A stretch of 34,984 bases of DNA from contig JBDIBF010000027.1 of assembly GCA_039812765.1 (NCBI GenBank), forward strand, positions 1 to 34,984, in the 5' to 3' direction. This DNA comes from JADJVL01 sp039812765 (GTDB lineage: Bacteria; Acidobacteriota; Holophagae; Holophagales; Holophagaceae). A program made the position numbers and the translations under genes. The notes under the pieces are model-generated. The model had not been told where the DNA came from and did not search any database. It was given only the letters and a program-made list of their open reading frames with translations. This document shows positions 14,126-21,957 of this stretch, one piece after another; position 1 is the stretch's first letter, and the number at the start of each line of letters is the position of its first letter.

Positions 14126-15888
14126 GGGAGGTCCTCCTTCAACAGGGGCAGCAGATCGAGCAGGGTCGGCGCGTGGAGGTCGGCCTCCTGGATGAAGCGC
14201 TCCCGGTCCGGGCCCACGCCCGCGAAGCGCCACGCGAGGTCCGGCCGGGCCGCCCGCGCCGCCCGCAGGGCCGCGGCGTCGTCCCGGGTGTCGCCCACGA
14301 AGGTGACGGATTGGGCGCGGAAGGCGTCGGCGAGCTGGAGCAGCCCCGCGGGCTCGGGCTTGCGCAGGTGCGGCGCCGAATCGGGGATGGCCGGCAGGCG
14401 CCAGCCGAGCACGTCGAAGGCCATGACCAGCTCCTCCGGGGGCCGGCCCGTGAGGATGGCCAGGTCGCAGCCCAGGGCCTGGAGGGCGTGCAGCTCGATG
14501 AGGGGCCGCTCCAGCTTCGAGGTCTCGGCGTAGTGCTTCTGGACGACGCGCTGGGCCTCCGCCTCCCGCGCGGCGATGGCCGCATCCAGGTCGGGGAAGC
14601 CCACGCCTTCGGCCTCCCAGAGGCGGTCGATCTCTCCGCGCTCCGCCAGCACCCAGGCCGCAGCGGCGAGGCGGAAGTCGTTGTTGAAGCCCCCGGCGCG
14701 CTTGAAGGCGCGGAAGTGGTCGTCGGTCCAGGGCTGCTGCGGCACGAGCTCGGCCAGGGCCAGGCGCACCGCCTCCATGAAGCTGCGGTCCGCCTCGATG
14801 AGGACGCCGTCCACGTCGAGCACCAGGAGGCTGCGGACCCCGGCGGGCGAGGGCGCTTCGAGGGCGCCGCCCAGGGCCTCCGCCGTGCGCCGGGCCACCG
14901 CCTCCACGCCCACGCCCACCCGCGCCGCGTCCGCGCCGGGCAGCGCGCGCACGAGCAGGCCGGCGGCCTTGAGGGCCGGCGCGGGGTCGGGGACCACGTG
15001 GAGGAAGTTCGCCGCGCTGGGGGCGGCGTCATGGGCGGGCAGGGCCGCGGCGAGGCGGTCCCGCCGCGCCGTGGTGGCGCGGATGGCCTCGTCGAAGGCG
15101 CCCGCGTGGTCGAGGGCCACGTCCAGGGCCTCGAGGCTCGCCGCCGGGATCGAATAGGGCAGCTGCAGGGCCGCGAGCTTCCCCACCACCGCAGGATCGC
15201 CCAGCAGGTAGCCCAGGCGCCAGGAGGCCGAGGCGAGGGCCTTGCTGAAGGTGCGCAGCAGCAGCACGTTCGGGTAGCGGTCCACCGCGAGGCGGTGGGT
15301 GCGCGGGGCGAACTCGGCGTAGGCCTCGTCCAACAGCACCAGGGGCGGCACAGCCTTCGCGGCGGCGGCCTCCAGCAGGGGCTCCAGCTCCTCCGGGGCC
15401 ACCCAGGCGCCGGTGGGATTGTTGGGCAGCGTGATCCAGAGCTGGCGCGCGCCGGCCTCGAGGGCCTCGAACCAGCCGTCGAGGGGGAAGCCCCGGCCCA
15501 CCCCCACGCGCCGCAGCCGGCCCCGGTGGCGGGTCACCAGCAGCGGGTAGAGCGAGAAGCCGGGATCAGGCACCGCGACGGTGTCCCCCGGCTCCAGCCC
15601 CGCGAGGGCCACGTGGTCCAGCAGGGCGCCGCTGCTGGGGCCCAGGAGGAGCCCGCCCTCGGGCGCGCCGAGGCGCCGCCGCAGGCGCTCCGTGAGTTCC
15701 GCCTGGCGCTCGGGGTAGACCTGGAAGGGCAGGGCGCCGAGGCGGGCGAGCAGGGCCTCCTTCGCCGGCGCGGGCCAGTCCTCCGGGGCCTCGTTCATGT
15801 GAAGGCGCACGAAGGCGGTCTGGTCCCCTTCGTCGGCGGGGCGGGCGTAGGGCTGGAAGGAGGCGAGATCCCCGCGCAGAAGGCTCAT
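14122..15888 (-). CDS. hisC: Histidinol-phosphate aminotransferase fused to HAD phosphatase
   Basis: A 588-residue two-domain protein. Residues 1 to about 345 are a fold-type I aminotransferase of the HisC group: NNPTG at 156-160, D187 and Y190 (LLDEAYAEF), PLP lysine K216 (TFSKAL) and R224 (WRLGY). Residues about 352-588 are a HAD hydrolase: motif I D358-V-D360-G-V, motif II T480 (ILTGR), motif III K510 (RKPEP) and motif IV GDTRDD 532-537. The GGFNNDF segment (399-405) and the cap sequence recall the TIGR01548 HAD group. HisC makes histidinol-phosphate, the substrate of the next step. No other phosphatase is in the operon, so the HAD half is very probably histidinol-phosphatase (inference). 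The frame is continuous and ATGA overlaps link both neighbours. Confidence 0.95.
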   Translation of the reverse strand: MSLLRGDLASFQPYARPADEGDQTAFVRLHMNEAPEDWPAPAKEALLARLGALPFQVYPERQAELTERLRRRLGAPEGGLLLGPSSGALLDHVALAGLEPGDTVAVPDPGFSLYPLLVTRHRGRLRRVGVGRGFPLDGWFEALEAGARQLWITLPNNPTGAWVAPEELEPLLEAAAAKAVPPLVLLDEAYAEFAPRTHRLAVDRYPNVLLLRTFSKALASASWRLGYLLGDPAVVGKLAALQLPYSIPAASLEALDVALDHAGAFDEAIRATTARRDRLAAALPAHDAAPSAANFLHVVPDPAPALKAAGLLVRALPGADAARVGVGVEAVARRTAEALGGALEAPSPAGVRSLLVLDVDGVLIEADRSFMEAVRLALAELVPQQPWTDDHFRAFKRAGGFNNDFRLAAAAWVLAERGEIDRLWEAEGVGFPDLDAAIAAREAEAQRVVQKHYAETSKLERPLIELHALQALGCDLAILTGRPPEELVMAFDVLGWRLPAIPDSAPHLRKPEPAGLLQLADAFRAQSVTFVGDTRDDAAALRAARAARPDLAWRFAGVGPDRERFIQEADLHAPTLLDLLPLLKEDLP

Positions 15889-17201
15889 GGCTGCTTCCCT
15901 TCCCGGAGGCTCGCGCTGCGGCCGTGGTGGGGCAGGCCCTCGGCCTCGGCGAGGCGCGCGACCCAGGGGGCCATGGACGCCGCGTCCGCCGGCGCGAGGC
16001 GCAGCAGGCTCTGGCGCTTCAGGAAGGTGGCCACCCCCAGGGGGCTCGCGAAGCGCGCGGTGCGGCTGGTGGGCAGCACGTGGTTGGGCCCCGCGCCGTA
16101 GTCCCCGAAGGCCTCGGCGCTGCTGGCGCCGACGAAGAGGGCGCCCGCCGTGGTGAGGCGGGGGATCCAGGCCTCGGGGTCGGAGACGATGAGCTCCAGG
16201 TGCTCCGGCGCCCAGAGCTGCGCGAACGCGATGGCCAGCTCGCGCTCCGCGCGGATCAGGCGCCCGTGGCGGGCCAGGCTCTGCTCGAGGATGGCTCGGC
16301 GGGGCGAGGCCGCCACCCGGGCCTGCAGTTCGGCCTCGACCTTCGCGAGCAGGGCCGCGTCCTCGGAGACCAGCACGGCGGCGGCGTCGGGATCGTGCTC
16401 GGCCTGGGCGAGGAGGTCCTCGGCGAGCCAGGCGGGATGGGCCGATCCGTCGGCGAGGATGAGCAGCTCGGTGGGCCCCGCCACGCTGTCGATGCCGCAG
16501 CGGCCCACGAGCTGGCGCTTGGCCTCGGCCACGAAGCGGTTGCCGGGGCCCGCGATGAGGTCCACCGCGGGCTCGCCGTAGGCGAGCCAGGCCACCGCCT
16601 GGGCGCCGCCCAGGGTGACCAGCTCATCCACGCCCAGCAGGGCCGCGCAGGCCAGCACGAGGGGATCCACGCCTTCCGCCTTCGGCGGCGTCACCGCCAC
16701 GATGCGTTTCACGCCCGCCACCTGGGCGGGGATCACCGTCATGGCGAGGGTGCTGGGGTAGAAGGCCCGGCCGCCGGGGACGTAGACGCCCACGCGCTCG
16801 AGGGGCACCCAGCGCTCGCCTACGGCGCCGCCGCCGCCGAGGGGCAGGTCGAGGTCCGACAGGCAGCGCCGCTGCCCCTCGGCGAAGCGGCGCACCTGGG
16901 CCTGCAAGGTCTCGAGGGCGGCCACCAGGCCGGGGTCCTCGCGCCGCAGCCGGGCCAGCGCGGCCTGCATCGCCTCCGCGGGCACCCGAAGGCCGCCGAC
17001 CTCCAGCCTCAGCCCGTCGAAGGCCTCGGTGAAGCGCAGGGCCGCGGCGAGACCGTCCCTGCGGACCTCCGCCAGGATGCTTTCCACTTGGGTCCGGGTG
17101 TCTCGCTCAGCGTCCTCGTCGCGCGCCAGGGAAGCCACCCGTCCGGGCAGCTCGGCCCGGCTTTCAAGCGTGATGGACGTGATGAAGCAACACCTGTGCA
17201 C
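15885..17201 (-). CDS. hisD: Histidinol dehydrogenase
   Basis: The 438-residue zinc enzyme oxidises histidinol to histidine in two NAD-dependent steps. Catalytic E333/H334 (APEHLEL) and zinc ligands Q266/H269 (LLAQAEHDP), D367 (FGDYGAGPNH) and H426 (GLPHHG) are all present. The start is GTG at 17201, the only start codon between the upstream in-frame stop and the family N-terminus; GAG directly abuts it, so no well-spaced ribosome site is seen. It is the first his gene, 68 bases after lpxC, and I see no clear promoter in that gap. The operon may be transcribed from upstream. Confidence 0.95.
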   Translation of the reverse strand: MHRCCFITSITLESRAELPGRVASLARDEDAERDTRTQVESILAEVRRDGLAAALRFTEAFDGLRLEVGGLRVPAEAMQAALARLRREDPGLVAALETLQAQVRRFAEGQRRCLSDLDLPLGGGGAVGERWVPLERVGVYVPGGRAFYPSTLAMTVIPAQVAGVKRIVAVTPPKAEGVDPLVLACAALLGVDELVTLGGAQAVAWLAYGEPAVDLIAGPGNRFVAEAKRQLVGRCGIDSVAGPTELLILADGSAHPAWLAEDLLAQAEHDPDAAAVLVSEDAALLAKVEAELQARVAASPRRAILEQSLARHGRLIRAERELAIAFAQLWAPEHLELIVSDPEAWIPRLTTAGALFVGASSAEAFGDYGAGPNHVLPTSRTARFASPLGVATFLKRQSLLRLAPADAASMAPWVARLAEAEGLPHHGRSASLREGKQP

Positions 17202-17269
17202 CTCGAGGGCGAAAGGATGAGCCTAGCGGCCGGGGAGGGGGACCGCAAGGCCGAAGCCGCTGGACGGGC

Positions 17270-18205
17270 TCAGGCCGAGAGGGCGGTAGCGAAGTCCGGG
17301 CGCGGCGCGCGGCGCAGCGGCTGGGCTTCGGACCAGGTCCAGGCCGTCCCGTCGGCGAGCAGGGCCTGGGCCAGGGCGACGTGCAGGGCGTGGCCGGCGG
17401 CGTGGGCCTCCACGAGGCCCAGCATCGGCGCGCCGAGGAGGGCGAGGTCCCCGACCAGGTCGAGGATCTTGTGGCGCACGGCCTCGTCCTCGAAGCGCAG
17501 GGACTCGTTGAGGGGGCCCTCGAGGCCGAAGACCACGGCGTTGTCCAGGCTCCCACCCAGGGCGAGGCCGTGGGCGCGCATGAACTCGATCTCGTGCTCC
17601 AGGCAGAAGGTGCGGGCGAGGCCCACCTCCTGGGCGTAGCGGGCGGGGGTGATGCCGATCTCCCGGCACTGGCGGCCGATGGAGGGGTGGTCGAAGTCGA
17701 TGGTGTAGCGCACCCGGAAGCCGTCGAAGGGCGTCACGCGGATCCACTTGTCGCCCTGGCGGACCTCCACGGGCTTGAGGACCCGGAGGAAGCGGCGGCG
17801 GCCCGGGAGGGGCTTCAATCCGGCGGAGAGGATGGCGTCCACCCAGGGCGCGGCGCTGCCGTCCAGGATGGGCAGCTCGACGCTGGTCACGCCGTCCGCG
17901 GAGACGCCCTCGGCGTCCACCTCGATGCGGAGGTGGTCCACGCCAAGGCCCGTGAGGGCGGAGAGGAGGTGCTCGATGGTCTGGAGCCGCAGGCCGTCCT
18001 TGACGAGGGTGGTCGCAAGGCGGGTGTCCCCGGCGTGGTCCGCGTGCACGGGGATGGCGATGCCGGTCTGCGCGTGGACGAAGTGGAGGCCGACGGGGGC
18101 GGCCACGGGCAGGAGGGTCACGGTGCAGGGAAGGGCCCCATGCAGGCCGTGACCCGTCAGTGTCACGGCCTGCATCATGGTTCGGGGCTGGAGGTCTTCG
18201 TGCAT
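17270..18205 (-). CDS. lpxC: UDP-3-O-acyl-N-acetylglucosamine deacetylase
   Basis: The 311-residue zinc deacetylase commits UDP-GlcNAc acyl intermediates to lipid A. Zinc ligands are H79 (TIEHLLSAL), H245 and D249 (HKILDLVGD), with E78 beside the first ligand and the catalytic H272 (AAGHALH). The ATG at 18205 gives the family N-terminus (LQPRTMMQAVTLTGHGLHG); the frame is open 22 codons further upstream, but that part is not LpxC-like. Its presence shows that the organism makes lipid A. An AT-rich tract at 18240-18285 probably contains its promoter, but no good pair of boxes can be fixed. Confidence 0.95.
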   Translation of the reverse strand: MHEDLQPRTMMQAVTLTGHGLHGALPCTVTLLPVAAPVGLHFVHAQTGIAIPVHADHAGDTRLATTLVKDGLRLQTIEHLLSALTGLGVDHLRIEVDAEGVSADGVTSVELPILDGSAAPWVDAILSAGLKPLPGRRRFLRVLKPVEVRQGDKWIRVTPFDGFRVRYTIDFDHPSIGRQCREIGITPARYAQEVGLARTFCLEHEIEFMRAHGLALGGSLDNAVVFGLEGPLNESLRFEDEAVRHKILDLVGDLALLGAPMLGLVEAHAAGHALHVALAQALLADGTAWTWSEAQPLRRAPRPDFATALSA

Positions 18206-18314
18206 GTCTTCTCGTGTTCCAGGGGGCGAGAAGCTCGATTCATGCCAACAATACAAGTAGTCTGAAAACAAAACATGGCACTGGGATGGCCCGCGGGGCC
18301 CGTGGTCGCAACGG

Positions 18315-19049
18315 CTACACTGCGTGGTCCGCGCCGGGTCCCGGCGCCGGAGTCCAGTCCTCGGGCCGGGTGAGCTTCCGGTTCGTGCCCGGGGAGGGCA
18401 CGAGCCTCACCCGCAACCCCATGGCCTCCAGCAGGGACGCGTCATCCGTCCCTTCGAAGCCCTGGGAGGCGGCCCAGGCGAAGGCCCCGCGCCACACCGA
18501 AAGCCTCGCGACCTGGGGCGTCTGGGCCCGGAAGATCGCCTCGCGGGGTTCCGTGCCCAGGATGCGCCCTTGATCGTCCACCCGCTTCAGCGTGTCGGTG
18601 GAGGGCTCGCCGAGCACCGCGGCGTCCCAGGCCCCGAGGGAACGCAGCGCCTCCCGGATGGGCTCCACCGGCGGGAAGGGACGGACTCCGTCGTGGATGA
18701 GAAGGGGGAGGTCCGGTCCCTCCGGCAGGGCCGCGAGGGCCGCGGCCACGCTGGACTGCCGAGTGGGACCGCCCGCGACGACGAAGAGCGGCGTGCCGAG
18801 TTCCCAGGCCTGGACTTCTTGGACGCGGTCCGCGGGGACGGCGAGGGCGATCCCCGCGAGACGGGGCATGCCCGGGGTTAGGAAGGCCTCCACCGTCACG
18901 CGCAGCAGGGGCTTGCCCCGCCACTCCCGGAACTGCTTCGGCACCCCGCCCCCCATCCGGAGGCCGCGGCCACCCGCGGGGATGACCAGCCAGGCCTCGA
19001 AGGCCGGCCCGGGGACCTCAGCGCTGCCGGGTGACGAAGGGCTCGACAC
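18315..19049 (-). CDS. ispD: 2-C-methyl-D-erythritol 4-phosphate cytidylyltransferase
   Basis: The 244-residue enzyme makes CDP-ME in the non-mevalonate isoprenoid pathway. The nucleotide-binding signature PAGGRGLRMGGGVPKQF (near residue 24), the HDGVRPF loop and the late AQTPQ motif are present. The start is unusual: no ATG lies close to the family N-terminus. GTG at 19049 has AAGGA five bases upstream and is chosen; it overlaps the rlpA-like gene by 32 bases. An in-frame ATG at 19100 is further inside that gene. The partner ispF is not adjacent. Confidence 0.93.
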   Translation of the reverse strand: MSSPSSPGSAEVPGPAFEAWLVIPAGGRGLRMGGGVPKQFREWRGKPLLRVTVEAFLTPGMPRLAGIALAVPADRVQEVQAWELGTPLFVVAGGPTRQSSVAAALAALPEGPDLPLLIHDGVRPFPPVEPIREALRSLGAWDAAVLGEPSTDTLKRVDDQGRILGTEPREAIFRAQTPQVARLSVWRGAFAWAASQGFEGTDDASLLEAMGLRVRLVPSPGTNRKLTRPEDWTPAPGPGADHAV

Positions 19050-19743
19050 CGCGGTCCTTGGCGAAGGCCTGGGTGATCTCTTGAAGGGCCTGCTGGGCAT
19101 CCTCCAGCCTCGGGTAGGCCCCGACCCGCACCCGCTTCACCGCCACGCCGCCGCGGGTGAAGGCATCCCGGGTGGTCACGGGGCCGAAGCGCGCGAGGTC
19201 GGCGCTGAGCCGCCCGACGTTCTCGGGGTCGGCCAGGGCGGCGACCTGGATGGTGTAGGGATCCGATCGCTCGGCCTTCTCGTCCAGGGGGGCCGGCCGG
19301 CCCTCGGGATCCACGCTGCGGATCCTCACCCGAGCCACGCCCTGGTTGAGGAATCCCAGGTCCTTCGCGGCCTGGCGGCTGAGGTCGAGCATGCGGCCCC
19401 GGGCGAAGGGGCCCCGGTCGTTGACCTTCACGAGGACCTTCCGGCCGTTGGCCGTGTTCTCCACCTCCAGGAGGGTTCCGAGGGGCAGGGTGCGGTGGGC
19501 GCAGGTGTAGGCTTCGGGATCGAAGCGTTCGCCGCTGGCGGTGGGCTTCCCGGCGAAGCCGTCCCCGTTCCCGCCGTACCAGCTGCTTTCGCCCTCCTCG
19601 TGGTAGGCCAGGGCGTCGGCCGACAGGCGGCCCGTGGCCGGGCCGGTGGCGGGCGCGGAGACCGGCGGCCGGGTGCAGTGCACCGTGAAGGAGAGCGCCA
19701 GCAGGGGCGCGAGGGGGAGGATCCAGGCGCGCAGCCTGCGCAC
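19018..19743 (-). CDS. rlpA: RlpA-like septal ring lytic transglycosylase with SPOR domain
   Basis: About 241 residues. An N-terminal hydrophobic segment (AWILPLAPLLALSFTVHC) ends in a cysteine and suggests a lipoprotein, although TVHC is an imperfect lipobox. The double-psi beta-barrel follows: SSWYGG, TASGERFDPEAYTCAHRTLPLGT and VKVNDRGPF, containing the His and Asp linked to RlpA activity on denuded peptidoglycan. The C-terminus (about 165-241) is a SPOR domain (YTIQVAALADPENVGRLSADL) that targets septal glycan. The start is uncertain: GTG 19743 fits the signal peptide, while ATG 19932 adds 63 residues without family character and would lie at the predicted transcription start. The gene overlaps ispD. 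Confidence 0.85.
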   Translation of the reverse strand: MRRLRAWILPLAPLLALSFTVHCTRPPVSAPATGPATGRLSADALAYHEEGESSWYGGNGDGFAGKPTASGERFDPEAYTCAHRTLPLGTLLEVENTANGRKVLVKVNDRGPFARGRMLDLSRQAAKDLGFLNQGVARVRIRSVDPEGRPAPLDEKAERSDPYTIQVAALADPENVGRLSADLARFGPVTTRDAFTRGGVAVKRVRVGAYPRLEDAQQALQEITQAFAKDRGVEPFVTRQR

Positions 19744-19933
19744 CGGGCCGCCGCCCCCCACCCGGACCGGCCGGAAGGGCCCCAGGCGCACCTGGACCGC
19801 CCCGAGGCTCACCTGGCAGGCCCGGGAAGGGTTCACGGGAAGGCCGGTCCGGCCCTCGGGATGCAGGAAGAATTCCGCCAAGTCGGGTCCTCGGAAGCGG
19901 TGCCGCTGGGATCCGGAGGCTTCCGGAGCCATC

Positions 19934-19961
19934 CCGATAGACTACCGCGCCCGGCCGTCAA
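19934..19961 (-). promoter_or_regulatory. Putative promoter for rlpA-ispD
   Basis: TTGACG (19956-19961), 16 bases, then TATCGG (19934-19939) on the minus strand. The -35 box matches five of six positions and the -10 three of six. It lies just downstream of a hairpin that should end the preceding transcript. Confidence 0.35.
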
Positions 19962-19971
19962 GGCAAGCGGA

Positions 19972-20006
19972 AAAAGCCGCCTCGAACACTCAGAACCCCA
20001 GTGTTC
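19972..20006 (-). terminator. Terminator after the DUF4388 gene
   Basis: GAACACT (20000-20006 on the minus strand) pairs with AGTGTTC (19984-19990) around a 9-base loop. A run of five T follows shortly after (19972-19976). It separates the tyrS-DUF4388 unit from rlpA. Confidence 0.45.
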
Positions 20007-20034
20007 ACGGGCCTCGGCGGGCCGGGTCCCGGGG

Positions 20035-21957
20035 CTACTGCCGGGTGGGGATCTCCGAGACCTGGAAGGCCCGGGGCTTGTTGCCCCCCTCGCGGAAGGG
20101 TGGCGGGAGCTTCGCGATCTCCGCTTCGGCCTCCGCGCGGGATCCGAAGGAACCCAGGAAAAGCTGGTTGCAGGTCTGGCCGCTGCGCAGCTCCATGGGA
20201 AGGATGAAGAGGTCCTTGCTGCGGGGTTCCATCCAGAGCGCCGCGTTCCGGAGCGTCTCGGCCTGGCAGGCGATCTCGAGGCGCAGGATCCATCGGCTTG
20301 CGGGCAGTGTCTTGAGGTGGGCCCGCCCCTGGGCGAGCGCCTCCTCCACCTTCCCAGTCCGCAGGGTCGCCCAGCGGACGTCGGCCGGAGGCGCTCCCGC
20401 CCCGGGCGCGGCCGGCTTCGACACGGCCGGCACCGGCACGACGGGTTTCGGCGAAGCCGGCTCCTGCGCGGCCGGCTTCGGTACGTCCGGCGTCGGCGTG
20501 GCCGGCCCCGGCGCATCCGGCCGGGGCGTGGCCGGTTGCGGCGCGGCCGGTGCGGGCTCGGGGGCCCCGTCCCCGGGGACCGGGCCCGCGGGCAGGGCGG
20601 GCCCGGTGGCCTTGGGCTCGCCGGGGTGGGGCAGCGGCGAGGGCGAGGGCTCCACCGGAGGGGCAGCGCGGAAGACCCACCAGGCGAGGCCCAGGACCGC
20701 CAGGAAAGGGAGGCCGAGGAGGAGCAGGGAGTGCTTCCGGGGTCCCCGGCGGTACCGCGGCCGGAAGTCCGGCGCCTCGGCGGGGGGGGCGGGGGCGGGG
20801 AGCTCCGGGAACGGTTCGGGGCCTGGCTCCAGCGGTTCGAGGCGGAGGGGCAGGGGCGGTTCCTCCTCCGCTCCAGCCTCGGAGGGCTCGGGCAGAAGGG
20901 CCTGACCTTCCTCCACGTGCCAGGCGGCGTCCTCGTGGGTCTCCGGCAGGTCGGGCGGGACCGGGTTCTCCGCCGTGATCTCGTCGTCGTCCCGCAAGGG
21001 CGGTTCCCGTCGGCTCCGGGGCGCGCCGGCCGCGGGGTCGAGGACGAGGTCGAGCTGCTCGGCCATGCGGTCGAGGTTCGCGGTGGGCAGTTGGGCGGCC
21101 TGGATGTGCTCGATGAGCGAAGGGCGGCGGGCGGACTCCTCCCCGGGGGGGGGCTGGGCTTGGATGGGCCGGGTCTCGGTGAGCTCCGGCGGCTCCATGG
21201 GGGCGGGTGGCGCGAGCACCACCAGGGCCTCGGGGTCCCCGGCGGCGGGGAGGACGGCCGGGGGAACGGGCACGAGGTCCGGCGTGTCCTCGGCGGGCCG
21301 GGCCTCGGCCCAGCCCATCTCCTTGAGGAAGAGGGCCAGGGCGCCGACGCGGACGGGCTCGGCGCCCGCCTCCCGGGCCAGGTCCAGCAGGCTGCGGCGG
21401 CCGTCCAGCAGGGCGGGGAGCCTGGCCAGGTCCTGGGGAATGACGCCCTCCCGGGGGGCCGACCGCAGGGCGAGGACCTGGTCGAGGGGGCCGAGGACGT
21501 CCAGCAGACGCTCCCGGTCCCGGAGGTTCAGGAGACCCCCCAGCAGCAGGGCGGGGGTATCCAGGGCCAGACGGACCACGGTGGCGTCCAGCTCCTGGGG
21601 CTCGAAGCGGGCGTCCGCCCCGTCGGAGCCCAGGGCGCCCCAGACCACGCGCTCCACCTGGAACCGCGCGATGTCCAGCAGGTCCCGCTGGGTGATGAAC
21701 CCCATCTGGATGAGGTTCCGCCCGATGGACAGCCCCGGGGCGAGGTTGTCCATGGCGTAGTCCATCTGGGCCTGGGTGAGCTTGCCCTTCTCCACCAGAA
21801 GGTGGGTGAGCCGGTCCAGGGGGTGCGTGCTCTGTGCGAAGACGATCTGGCCGCGTTCCAGGTAGAGGGTCCGGTGGGGATCCAGGCCCAGCTTCCAGAC
21901 CCCGGTCTGGCCGGCGCGGACCCGGGCGAAGAGGTCCTGGAGCGCGGCGAGGCTCAC
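20035..21957 (-). CDS. DUF4388 protein with membrane segment and SPOR-like tail
   Basis: A 640-residue multi-domain protein. Residues 1 to about 220 resemble DUF4388/PatA-type N-terminal domains (LQDLFARVRAGQTGVWKL, LYLERGQIVFAQS, LLVEKGKLTQAQMD, GQ-like repeats). A long acidic, Pro-rich linker follows, then one membrane segment at about 407-428 (SLLLLGLPFLAVLGLAWWVF). Next comes a Pro-Ala-rich degenerate repeat (about 440-540), and the C-terminus ends with LFLGSFGSRAEAEAEIAKLP, which resembles a SPOR domain. The N-terminal part should be cytoplasmic and the SPOR-like part periplasmic, so it may link a cytoplasmic signal to the cell wall (inference). GTG at 21957 (MSLAALQ) overlaps the tyrS stop by GTGA; another GTG lies at 21969. 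Confidence 0.8.
   Translation of the reverse strand: MSLAALQDLFARVRAGQTGVWKLGLDPHRTLYLERGQIVFAQSTHPLDRLTHLLVEKGKLTQAQMDYAMDNLAPGLSIGRNLIQMGFITQRDLLDIARFQVERVVWGALGSDGADARFEPQELDATVVRLALDTPALLLGGLLNLRDRERLLDVLGPLDQVLALRSAPREGVIPQDLARLPALLDGRRSLLDLAREAGAEPVRVGALALFLKEMGWAEARPAEDTPDLVPVPPAVLPAAGDPEALVVLAPPAPMEPPELTETRPIQAQPPPGEESARRPSLIEHIQAAQLPTANLDRMAEQLDLVLDPAAGAPRSRREPPLRDDDEITAENPVPPDLPETHEDAAWHVEEGQALLPEPSEAGAEEEPPLPLRLEPLEPGPEPFPELPAPAPPAEAPDFRPRYRRGPRKHSLLLLGLPFLAVLGLAWWVFRAAPPVEPSPSPLPHPGEPKATGPALPAGPVPGDGAPEPAPAAPQPATPRPDAPGPATPTPDVPKPAAQEPASPKPVVPVPAVSKPAAPGAGAPPADVRWATLRTGKVEEALAQGRAHLKTLPASRWILRLEIACQAETLRNAALWMEPRSKDLFILPMELRSGQTCNQLFLGSFGSRAEAEAEIAKLPPPFREGGNKPRAFQVSEIPTRQ

Noticed and set aside
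17202..17269. Histidine leader peptide or attenuator before hisD
   Set aside because: No short frame with a run of His codons and no terminator-like hairpin with a T-tract is visible in the gap.
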